In this document: positions 1-5,370 of the stretch, one piece after another | Numbering within the stretch: position 1 is the first letter of the stretch | Layout: each line of letters starts with the position of its first letter | Origin: Nitrospinota bacterium | Lineage (GTDB): Bacteria > UBA8248 | Direction: 5' to 3' | Assembly (NCBI GenBank): GCA_011523725.1 | Contig: WTGD01000075.1 | Span: 1-13,915 of the forward strand | DNA: 13,915 nt | Notes under the pieces: generated by a model | The model's database searches: none | What the model was told of the DNA's origin: nothing | Seen by the model: only the letters and a program-made list of their open reading frames with translations | Program-made: the position numbers and the translations under genes

Positions 1-106
1 CTTCACTCGATGACGGCAAATGCGGGGAGTTGCGGGGATGGATGCGCTTTCAGTGAAACATGCGATAAATGTCGTATCTAACTGAATTACAAAATGTTAC
101 TTAAAT

Positions 107-112
107 AAGGAG
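107..112 (+). promoter_or_regulatory. Shine-Dalgarno site fixing a TTG start
   Basis: AAGGAG lies six bases before a TTG codon at 119 and decides the start of the permease gene. No ATG or GTG in the same frame sits at a suitable distance, and the TTG start gives a hydrophobic N-terminus (M-D-W-I-G) typical of a first membrane helix. Confidence 0.75.
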
Positions 113-118
113 ATCTTT

Positions 119-481
119 TTGGACTGGATAGGGGCGGGGCTTTTGGTTCTGGGCGCGGTCGTGGGCACCTTGAACGCGGCCACCGGCGTGGGCTGGGGCA
201 TCATCATGGTGCCGGTGCTGTTCCTCATCCCCGGGCTCACGCCCCAGCAGGCGGTGGCGGTGTCGATTTTCGCCTATCTGTTCAACTCGCTGGTCGCCTC
301 GTTCGAGAACGTGCGAAGCGGGCTAATTGTCTGGAATTACGCGGTTTACCTGAGTATCGGGGCCATCGTGGGCGGCCCCATCGGGGCGTATCTGCTCAAG
401 AATTTCTCAGGCCTCACGCTCAAGAGAATCGTGGGCGTCGCGGTGATAGCAGCCGGCGCGAACCTGCTCATCAACCGCTGA
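119..481 (+). CDS. Half-length TauE/SafE-family membrane transporter
   Basis: This is a 120-residue integral membrane protein resembling one half of the TauE/SafE permease family. The family exports sulfite, sulfoacetate or related anions through the inner membrane. The N-terminus has the family signature (G-x-L-N-A-A-T-G-V-G-W-G at about residues 16-27), then a hydrophobic segment ending in a proline/glycine turn. Further helices lie near residues 43-62, 70-95 and 101-118, about four segments in all. Full family members are about 240-270 residues built from two such repeats, so this protein has only one. It has a clean stop and its own terminator, so it looks like a genuine short gene, perhaps acting as a dimer, rather than a frameshifted remnant. 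The start is TTG with a strong Shine-Dalgarno. The substrate is unknown; the sulfur theme of the window only hints at sulfite or a sulfonate. Confidence 0.85.
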   Translation: MDWIGAGLLVLGAVVGTLNAATGVGWGIIMVPVLFLIPGLTPQQAVAVSIFAYLFNSLVASFENVRSGLIVWNYAVYLSIGAIVGGPIGAYLLKNFSGLTLKRIVGVAVIAAGANLLINR

Positions 482-485
482 AAGA

Positions 486-511
486 AAACCCCCCGCTCCC
501 GCGAGGGGTTT
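486..511 (+). terminator. Hairpin terminator after the TauE-like gene
   Basis: AAACCCCCCGC and GCGAGGGGTTT form an 11-position stem with one mismatch and a four-base TCCC loop, starting five bases after the stop codon. The downstream T run is short (TTTCATAT). The flanking A/T bases let it work on both strands, so it may also stop the minus-strand cluster that ends at 616. Confidence 0.7.
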
Positions 512-615
512 CATATGGCTTGCGCGTCATAGGCCCTCGACTATATTGCCAGGGCATATAAAGCACGCGAATTCAGCATGTTATCATGATCTATCTCATG
601 CGGTACATCGGCCGG

Positions 616-756
616 TTATCCCAGCAGCTTCCGCTTCATCCAGCCCAAAGCCCGCGCCACGGCGGAGAACAGCCCGCCCACTCACGTGGGGCAGGCCGGT
701 TGCCCAGGCGCCGCTTCGGGCTTTTCTTTCAAAGACTTAAGGCCATCGGTCTCCAA
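616..756 (-). CDS. Candidate small selenoprotein with a C-P-T-U motif (TGA-containing ORF)
   Basis: This is an open frame of 46 codons if the TGA at 682-684 is read as selenocysteine. It starts at TTG (754-756) just after the stop of the DUF971 gene, in the same frame, and ends at TAA (616-618). GGAGAG lies nine bases before the TTG. The TGA is codon 25 and gives A-C-P-T-U-V-G-G, a CxxU redox motif. Codons after the TGA keep the strong G/C third-position bias of real genes and encode an amphipathic tail (L-F-S-A-V-A-R-A-L-G-W-M-K-R-K-L-L-G). A stem-loop at 651-666 follows 20 bases after the UGA (5 bp, loop CGUGGC). A second, stronger hairpin (661-678) is closer than usual. I do not recognise the family. 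The alternative is a 24-residue peptide or noncoding DNA. Confidence 0.42.
651..666 (-). promoter_or_regulatory. Possible SECIS stem-loop for the C-P-T-U ORF
   Basis: On the minus strand, UCCGC and GCGGG pair around the loop CGUGGC. The loop begins 21 bases after the in-frame UGA and has G as its second base, as the bacterial SECIS consensus requires. The stem is only 5 bp with one G-U pair. It competes with the longer hairpin at 661-678 (GGCGGG/UCCGCC), whose loop lies too close to the UGA, so the evidence is weak. Confidence 0.25.
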
Positions 757-759
757 GGT

Positions 760-1113
760 TCAGCCCTCTCCTTCCTCCGGGCCTCCGGCGCGCCCGGGAG
801 CGATTTCGTAGAGATAATCGAACGAATAAATACCCGCGCCGCAGCCGCCCCGCCAGATGAAGTTGATGGCGTAGCGCCCCACCATCTCGACGTTTTCAAG
901 CTCCGCAGGACCGCCCGGCCCCGAGAGGACGGCGAGGGGATTTTTCTCGCGTTCCTTGCGCTCTTCCTTGCAGTTCGCGCACGGACAAAGGGCGGCGAGA
1001 TAATCGAAACCGTAGGCGCTTTTCTCACCGCTTGCCCACTCGACGCGAAACTCGCGGGCGGGCTTGTCCACCGTGAGGTCGACGGGGTGGGCCTTGTCTT
1101 CCATAGCACTCAT
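760..1113 (-). CDS. DUF971 (GBBH-like N-terminal domain) protein
   Basis: This 117-residue protein consists almost entirely of a DUF971 domain, the small zinc-binding fold found at the N-terminus of gamma-butyrobetaine hydroxylase and as a stand-alone protein in many bacteria. Visible family features are the C-P-C-A-N-C cluster (C43, C45, C48), the V-G-R-Y-A-I-N-F-I-W strand (about 78-87) and G-I-Y-S-F-D-Y-L (about 94-101). In the usual family pattern W-x-D-G-H-x-x-G-I-Y the histidine is the fourth zinc ligand. Here the segment reads W-R-G-G-C-G-A-G-I-Y, so cysteine C91 takes its place. Stand-alone members are often near iron-sulfur or redox genes, but no precise role is established. It lies 29 bases downstream of the DsbA-like gene and directly before the C-P-T-U ORF. 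ATG at 1113 is used; a second ATG three codons later is possible. Confidence 0.88.
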   Translation of the reverse strand: MSAMEDKAHPVDLTVDKPAREFRVEWASGEKSAYGFDYLAALCPCANCKEERKEREKNPLAVLSGPGGPAELENVEMVGRYAINFIWRGGCGAGIYSFDYLYEIAPGRAGGPEEGEG

Positions 1114-1142
1114 GAACCGATAACCCCTTTCACTTCTGGTAG

Positions 1143-1802
1143 TTATCTCGCCTTCATCCCGTATTTCTCATACTTCTTCGAGGAGGCGGTACTGAGCTTG
1201 GCGGATTGGGGCGTCTTGAGCTCGAGCAGCCAGGGCCGCTCGGCCGAGGTGGCCCTCACGGCGTCGAGGAGACCCTGCTCATCGCCCTCGCTCTCCCAAT
1301 CGCCTTCTTCGAGCTTGACGAAAACGGGCTTGCCCTCGCCGAAATCGAGCGTGGGAACGCCGAAAATGCCTTGTTCGGCCGCGTCCTCGTGCTCCTGCGC
1401 GATAAGGGGGATGGTGGCGCCGCTTTTCATGTCCTCCTCCCAGCGGTCGACGTCCAGACCCACTTCCACGGCGATATCGCGCAGCACCAACTCGCTGGTG
1501 ATGTCCTTGCCGTCCTGGTGCCTCGCCCGGTGGAGCGCCACGTGGTACTTGTCGAACTGGGTCTCACCCTGTAAGGCCGCGCACTTGGCCGCCTGATGCG
1601 GGGGGAGATCCCTGCTCGGAAAGGTCTTGTCCTCCCAGGCTCTCCAGTCCTCGCCCCGCGCCGGGCCGAAATTCGCCTGCTCCAGCACGAAGGCCTTGTA
1701 ATCCACTTTCAGATCGCTTCTTTTCTCCTGAAGACGAACGAGCCACTCCATGGCCCTGTAGGCGTAAGGTCAGACGTAGCAGTTCCACATGGTGACGTTC
1801 AT
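1143..1802 (-). CDS. DsbA/FrnE-like thioredoxin-fold protein, probable selenoprotein (TGA = Sec11)
   Basis: The C-terminal 202 residues match the DsbA-like (FrnE / 2-hydroxychromene-2-carboxylate isomerase-like) thioredoxin fold: an all-helical insert, the G-V-P-T cis-proline loop (P150), then a helical tail. A start at the internal ATG (1751) would lack the first strand and the active site. Upstream, in the same frame, an ATG at 1800-1802 follows AAGGAG by six bases and adds 17 codons. These read M-N-V-T-M-W-N-C-Y-V-(TGA)-P-Y-A-Y-R-A. This aligns with the family motif (D/S)-Y-V-C-P-W-C-Y, putting the TGA at the first catalytic cysteine and alanine at the second. Cys8 and residue 11 form CxxU. 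A SECIS-like hairpin follows. The protein would be a 219-residue cytoplasmic oxidoreductase; no signal peptide is seen. The alternative is a pseudogene with one nonsense mutation, which the intact start, ribosome site and exact TGA position argue against. No sel genes lie in the window. Confidence 0.78.
1740..1756 (-). promoter_or_regulatory. SECIS-like stem-loop after the in-frame UGA
   Basis: Minus-strand RNA GGGCCA and UGGCUC form a 6-bp stem (one G-U pair) around the loop UGGAG. The loop starts 20 bases after the UGA at 1770-1772 and its second base is G. Both points match the known bacterial SECIS pattern (loop about 16-37 bases from UGA, G in the first two loop bases). Two more pairs (C-G, A-U) can form below a bulged A. 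SelB binding is inferred, not shown. Confidence 0.55.
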
Positions 1803-1806
1803 GATT

Positions 1807-1812
1807 TTCTCC
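1807..1812 (-). promoter_or_regulatory. Shine-Dalgarno site deciding the upstream start of the DsbA-like gene
   Basis: AAGGAG on the minus strand precedes the ATG at 1800-1802 by about six bases. Its quality, compared with no good site before the internal ATG at 1751, shows that translation begins upstream of the in-frame TGA. Confidence 0.8.
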
Positions 1813-1847
1813 TTAAAAACCGAGGCATATAGAAACATTGCGCGCCA

Positions 1848-1876
1848 ATCATACACCACAAACTCGCAGATGAAAA
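1848..1876 (-). promoter_or_regulatory. Putative sigma-70 promoter of the selenoprotein cluster
   Basis: On the minus strand, TTTTCA and TATGAT are separated by 17 bases, matching 4/6 and 5/6 of the consensus. The predicted transcript start is about 35-40 bases before the DsbA-like ATG. The upstream DNA is A/T-rich. It would drive the DsbA-like, DUF971 and C-P-T-U genes as one unit. Confidence 0.4.
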
Positions 1877-1912
1877 AGCAGAACAAATTCTTTTGAAAAT
1901 AGCCGTTTTCCG

Positions 1913-2512
1913 CTAATTTTCAGGCGTGAGCGCCTTGTTCAGCAAGTCCTGCGCACCCGCGTTCAACGAAAGCTCTCTGGCGGCCTCCTGCCCGCACGCG
2001 GACATTTTTACCCAGGTTTTCCGCAAGATACCGATGATTTTTTCCTCGTCATGAAGCCGGGAGAAATCCCAGAAATAGCTCTCCAAAAACACCAGGCAGG
2101 CGACGTCCTCGAGCGTCTGGGTTTCCGGGTTTGATTTCAAGCCCTTTTTTTTCAGTAACTTCCGAACCCGGGATATCGTTTCCTCGTCATAACCGACCTT
2201 TTCGAGAATCTCGGCCGCTTTCTCTCCATGATAGTCATAAAGACGGGTCCGCCATTGGTGATACCCCTTCCGATCCAGTGGATATTCCGAGCGTGGAATC
2301 TCCCATCTGCGTATATGCTGGCTCCGCACCGCCAGGCGAAGGGCCTCTGAGGCTTGCGGCTCGATGGTTTCGAGCCATTTCGTCATTCTCATCGAATACA
2401 AAAGCTCTTTGGGATAATCTTCGCCCTCGAAACTCTCGGTATTCGGGTCCTCGGAATTCGCTGCATCGATGAGACGCAAGGCATCTTCAAAACGTTTGGG
2501 GTTTTCATTCAT
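1913..2512 (-). CDS. DUF4202 family protein
   Basis: This 199-residue soluble protein spans the whole DUF4202 family. Characteristic segments are F-E-D-A-L-R-L-I-D-A-A-N near the N-terminus, P-K-E-L-L-Y-S-M-R-M-T-K-W-L, R-S-Q-H-I-R-R-W-E-I-P-R, R-K-G-Y-H-Q-W-R-T, G-Y-D-E-E-T-I-S-R-V and Q-T-L-E-D-V-A-C-L-V-F-L-E. The conserved His/Arg and Glu-Asp pairs in a largely helical protein suggest an HD-like or metal-binding enzyme, but no activity is known to me. It is transcribed divergently from the cobA-sulfite reductase operon and shares its 174-base control region, so a link to siroheme or sulfur assimilation is plausible. The ATG at 2512 is chosen over a GTG three codons earlier because AGAAGG lies eight bases before it. 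Confidence 0.87.
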   Translation of the reverse strand: MNENPKRFEDALRLIDAANSEDPNTESFEGEDYPKELLYSMRMTKWLETIEPQASEALRLAVRSQHIRRWEIPRSEYPLDRKGYHQWRTRLYDYHGEKAAEILEKVGYDEETISRVRKLLKKKGLKSNPETQTLEDVACLVFLESYFWDFSRLHDEEKIIGILRKTWVKMSACGQEAARELSLNAGAQDLLNKALTPEN

Positions 2513-2591
2513 GATTCGCACCTTCTAAGTAGCGATAGACACCAATAGAATCGTTCCAGACAACAACTTGAAGAATAAACGCCCGCCCTGG

Positions 2592-2620
2592 TTGACAAAA
2601 GTGGAAAAGTAAAATATTTT
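2592..2620 (+). promoter_or_regulatory. Sigma-70-like promoter of the cobA-sulfite reductase operon
   Basis: A perfect -35 hexamer, TTGACA, is followed 17 bases later by TATTTT (4/6 to the -10 consensus). The element also contains the inverted pair GGAAAA (2603-2608) and TTTTCC (2617-2622), which spans the -10 region. The start of transcription would be near 2627, giving a leader of about 60 bases. Confidence 0.55.
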
Positions 2621-2629
2621 CCAAAAAAA

Positions 2630-2648
2630 GTTAAGTATTCTACTTAAC
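2630..2648 (+). promoter_or_regulatory. Perfect inverted repeat, candidate operator
   Basis: GTTAAGTA and its exact complement TACTTAAC are separated by TTC. The repeat lies just downstream of the predicted transcription start and 38 bases before cobA, a typical place for a repressor to block transcription. In RNA it would also form an 8-bp hairpin at the 5' end. The regulator is unknown; a dimeric Rrf2- or MarR-type sulfur or metal regulator is one possibility, by inference only. Confidence 0.5.
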
Positions 2649-2686
2649 AATAAAAAGAAAAATTGAACTTTATACGGGAATCTCTC

Positions 2687-3496
2687 ATGTATCAAGGAAA
2701 AGTACAGATTGTGGGAGCAGGCCCCGGGGACCCGGACTTGCTCACGCTCAAGGCAGCGAAAGCCCTGTCAAACGCAGACGTGGTGGTTTGCGATCGTCTC
2801 GTGAACTCCGAGGTCCTCGATCTTTGCCCCGAAAACTGCCAACTCATCAATGCGGGAAAATCAAGTGGCCGACACACCATGAGCCAGGATGACATCAACG
2901 AAGCCCTAATCCATTTCGCTCACCTGGGTTATCAAGTAGTGCGTCTAAAAGGCGGGGACCCCTTCGTGTTCGGTCGTGGCGGCGAAGAAGCGCAAGCGCT
3001 GGCCACAGCCGGTATTCATTTCGAGATCATACCGGGCATCAGTTCCGCTCTGGCTGTACCCGCCTATGCCGGAATACCCGTCACACACCGAAACCTCGCA
3101 TCGTCGTTCACGGTCGTAACAGCCCATGAAGACCCCGGCAAGCCGGAAACACAGGTGGACTACGCGCATCTGGCGCAGGACCGGGGGACGCTCGTTTTCC
3201 TCATGGGTGCGCGCTCTATCGGACGCATATCAGTCGCTCTGATCGAAAACGGCATGTCGAAAAACACGCCCGCCGCCATCATTGAGAATGGAACCACAAA
3301 CAGGCAATTGGCCTACCGTTGTTCTTTGGGAGAAGCATCCAGCCTCGCGCAACGCGAAGAAATATCCCCACCCGCTGTTTTTCTCGTCGGACCCGTCGCT
3401 GGCCTTGAAGACCTCGTTTGGTTCGAGGCCGATGAAAGCCAGGAAATTTCCTGGCGCTGTCCCACGGAAGAATCCCTGAGCAAAGCCATTTCGTAA
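2687..3496 (+). CDS. cobA: Uroporphyrinogen-III C-methyltransferase (SUMT)
   Basis: The enzyme methylates uroporphyrinogen III at C2 and C7 with S-adenosylmethionine to give precorrin-2, the first committed step to siroheme and cobalamin. At 269 residues it is the single-domain SUMT without the CysG dehydrogenase/ferrochelatase part. Visible motifs are V-G-A-G-P-G-D-P-D-L-L-T-L-K-A (about 8-22), V-V-C-D-R-L-V, R-L-K-G-G-D-P-F-V-F-G-R-G-G-E-E (about 87-102), the P-G-I-S-S-A segment and A-G-I-P-V-T-H-R. ATG at 2687 is used because the protein then begins at the conserved first strand; an upstream TTG would add eight unlikely residues. It is first in the operon and 71 bases before the reductase that needs siroheme. 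A role in cobalamin synthesis is not excluded. Confidence 0.95.
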   Translation: MYQGKVQIVGAGPGDPDLLTLKAAKALSNADVVVCDRLVNSEVLDLCPENCQLINAGKSSGRHTMSQDDINEALIHFAHLGYQVVRLKGGDPFVFGRGGEEAQALATAGIHFEIIPGISSALAVPAYAGIPVTHRNLASSFTVVTAHEDPGKPETQVDYAHLAQDRGTLVFLMGARSIGRISVALIENGMSKNTPAAIIENGTTNRQLAYRCSLGEASSLAQREEISPPAVFLVGPVAGLEDLVWFEADESQEISWRCPTEESLSKAIS

Positions 3497-3498
3497 AT

Positions 3499-3516
3499 GC
3501 CGGGCTTCAACCCGGT
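3499..3516 (+). other. Small intercistronic hairpin between cobA and the reductase gene
   Basis: GCCGGG and CCCGGT pair around CTTCAA two bases after the cobA stop codon, followed by TTCTT. The stem is short (6 bp with one G-U), so it may be a weak attenuator or a transcript-processing site. It could lower or separate expression of the downstream genes, but nothing more can be said. Confidence 0.25.
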
Positions 3517-3567
3517 TCTTAATTCATCATCCAATATGCATGTTGCTGTTCACGTAAGGAGCAAGTG

Positions 3568-5370
3568 ATGCACGAAGAATCACGAAAACCACAGTCTCGG
3601 GAAACATTAGGCGTCATACCGGTGATTCCCGAAGAATTCGATGATTTTGAAACACAAGCCACCAGATTCCGAAACGGGGAACTCGATAACGGCGAGTTTC
3701 TCCCTTACCGCCTGAGGCGCGGCGTATACGGCCAGCGGCAGGCAGATGCGCAGATGGTGCGCGTGAAAATACCTTTCGGCGGCCTGAGCGCTTCTCAACT
3801 CGAAGCCCTGGGTCGCGTATCCCGTGATTATGTGCCTTTGGGAAAAGGACACGTGACGACACGGGAAAATGTGCAATTTCATTTCGTCCCTCTCGACCAA
3901 TCCGCCGATGTTTTGAGGCTTCTGGGCGAAGTGGGACTCACCACGCGGGAAGCATGCGGAAACTGCGTGAGAAACGTCACTGGATGTCCCTATGCGGGCG
4001 TGTGTAAGGATCAGGTTTTCGACGCCACGCCCTACGCTGGCGCGTTTGCGCGCTACTTCGTCCGCAAGGATTTCACACAGGATTTGCCGCGCAAATTCAA
4101 GGTGGCGTTCTCCAGTTGCGCTTCGGACTGCGTGGTCGGTGGAATTCATGACATCGGTTTCATCCCGGTCGTGAAGGAGATGGAAGGAACTCCCGTGCAT
4201 GGTTTCAAGATGCTCGTCGGAGGCGGACTCGCCACTTTTGCGCGTACCGCCGAAGTGCTTTACGAGTTCGTTCCGGTGTCCGATTTCCTGAGGGTGAGCG
4301 AAGCCCTTATCCGGGTTTTCGACCAGGCGGCGGAACTCCGTAAATCCCGCTTCAAGGCGCGCATCAAGTTCCTAGTAAGCTGGATAGGGATAGACGGGCT
4401 GCGCGAACGCGTCGAGGAAGAACTCAAAAAGGACTGGGCGAAAGAACCCGTGAGTCCTGAGCCCTATCTTTGGAAAGATGATGAAGAAACCGACGCTCCC
4501 CCCGTCTTGAACACCCTGAACGGAGCAGGGGCAAGTCCGAATGGCGACGCGGCGGATTATTACACCTGGAGAAAAACGAACGTCACCGCACAGAGGCAAG
4601 AAGGCTATTTTGCCGTCGAGGTGAAACTACCATTGGGGAACATTCTTACGGATCAGTTCTTCGCCCTGGCCGACCTCACCCGACGTTTCGCGAGAGGGCG
4701 CGCAAGAACGAGTTTCGAGCAAAACCTCGTCCTTAGATGGGTGCGCGAAGGAGAGCTTTACCCTCTCTGGAAAGAACTCCAACGCATCGGTCTCGCCGAA
4801 AACGGCGCCCGTGAGATTTCCGACGTGGTCTCCTGCCCGGGAACGGATTCATGCAAACTCGGCATCACTTCCTCCATGGGGCTGGCCAACGCCATTCGTG
4901 AAACTCTTCATGAAGTCAATCAGGACCCGCTCACACGGGAGATGCACATCAAGATGAGCGGTTGCCCGAATTCCTGCGGGCAGCACCACATTGCCAACAT
5001 CGGCTTTCACGGGGGGACGCTCAAAGCGGACGGCGTGATGCTGCCCGCTTATGAAATCTTCCTCGGCGGCCAATACGAAAATACCGGTGGAGAAACCCGC
5101 ATCGGCAAGCGCATCCAGGTCCGGATTCCCGCAAAGCGCGTTCCCGCTGCGCTCAAGAAAATATTGTCCCACTACCAGGAAAACAGAAACGAGGATGAGC
5201 GTTTCAACGAGTTTTTGGACCGCGTGGGCAGCGCGTCCTTCGAAGACTTGTTGCACGAGTTTCATCTTGCCGGCCAGTTCAACGACGAACCAGATTCTGA
5301 TTTGTTCATCGACTGGAGTCAGGACAGGCAATATGTATTGGAGAGAGGAGAAGGCGAATGTCTGGCCTAG
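3568..5370 (+). CDS. Siroheme- and 4Fe-4S-dependent nitrite/sulfite reductase
   Basis: This 600-residue hemoprotein catalyses six-electron reduction of sulfite to sulfide (or nitrite to ammonium), with ferredoxin as the likely donor. It has the pseudo-twofold layout of the family: N-terminal ferredoxin-like half (about 45-115), first catalytic repeat (about 125-280), second ferredoxin-like half (about 330-410) and second repeat (about 415-540). Canonical cluster ligands are C423-x5-C429 and C466-x3-C470 (M-S-G-C-P-N-S-C-G). The first repeat carries a parallel set, C140-x5-C146 and C184-x3-C188. The C-terminus ends in G-E-G-E-C, seen in ferredoxin-type sulfite reductases. ATG at 3568 follows AAGGAG by six bases. 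SUMT before it and a chelatase overlapping its end by 13 bases support siroheme use. No nitrate reductase is nearby, so sulfite is favoured by context only. Confidence 0.92.
   Translation: MHEESRKPQSRETLGVIPVIPEEFDDFETQATRFRNGELDNGEFLPYRLRRGVYGQRQADAQMVRVKIPFGGLSASQLEALGRVSRDYVPLGKGHVTTRENVQFHFVPLDQSADVLRLLGEVGLTTREACGNCVRNVTGCPYAGVCKDQVFDATPYAGAFARYFVRKDFTQDLPRKFKVAFSSCASDCVVGGIHDIGFIPVVKEMEGTPVHGFKMLVGGGLATFARTAEVLYEFVPVSDFLRVSEALIRVFDQAAELRKSRFKARIKFLVSWIGIDGLRERVEEELKKDWAKEPVSPEPYLWKDDEETDAPPVLNTLNGAGASPNGDAADYYTWRKTNVTAQRQEGYFAVEVKLPLGNILTDQFFALADLTRRFARGRARTSFEQNLVLRWVREGELYPLWKELQRIGLAENGAREISDVVSCPGTDSCKLGITSSMGLANAIRETLHEVNQDPLTREMHIKMSGCPNSCGQHHIANIGFHGGTLKADGVMLPAYEIFLGGQYENTGGETRIGKRIQVRIPAKRVPAALKKILSHYQENRNEDERFNEFLDRVGSASFEDLLHEFHLAGQFNDEPDSDLFIDWSQDRQYVLERGEGECLA

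Noticed and set aside
21..38. Direct repeat TGCGGGGA-gt-TGCGGGGA upstream of the permease gene
   Set aside because: Only two short copies in GC-rich DNA at the window edge. It could be the end of an unseen gene; no function can be supported.
760..762. Read-through of the DUF971 stop TGA as a second selenocysteine, fusing it to the C-P-T-U ORF
   Set aside because: The DUF971 domain is already complete, its C-terminus is a disordered Gly/Glu tail, no cysteine lies near this TGA, and a ribosome-site-like GGAGAG precedes a new start three bases later.
586..1596. Long + strand open frame (336 codons) across the DsbA-like and DUF971 region
   Set aside because: It is antisense to two genes with clear family motifs. 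Its translation is rich in Ser/Arg/Pro low-complexity, and it has no ribosome site or recognisable domain.
1743..1751. Internal ATG as the start of the DsbA-like gene
   Set aside because: It would remove the first strand and the active site of the fold and has no Shine-Dalgarno. The upstream ATG with AAGGAG is far better once TGA is read as Sec.
616..1802. Alternative genetic code (TGA read as Trp or Gly)
   Set aside because: TGA is the natural end of the TauE-like, DUF971, CbiX and formamidase genes, with the next gene starting directly after or overlapping.
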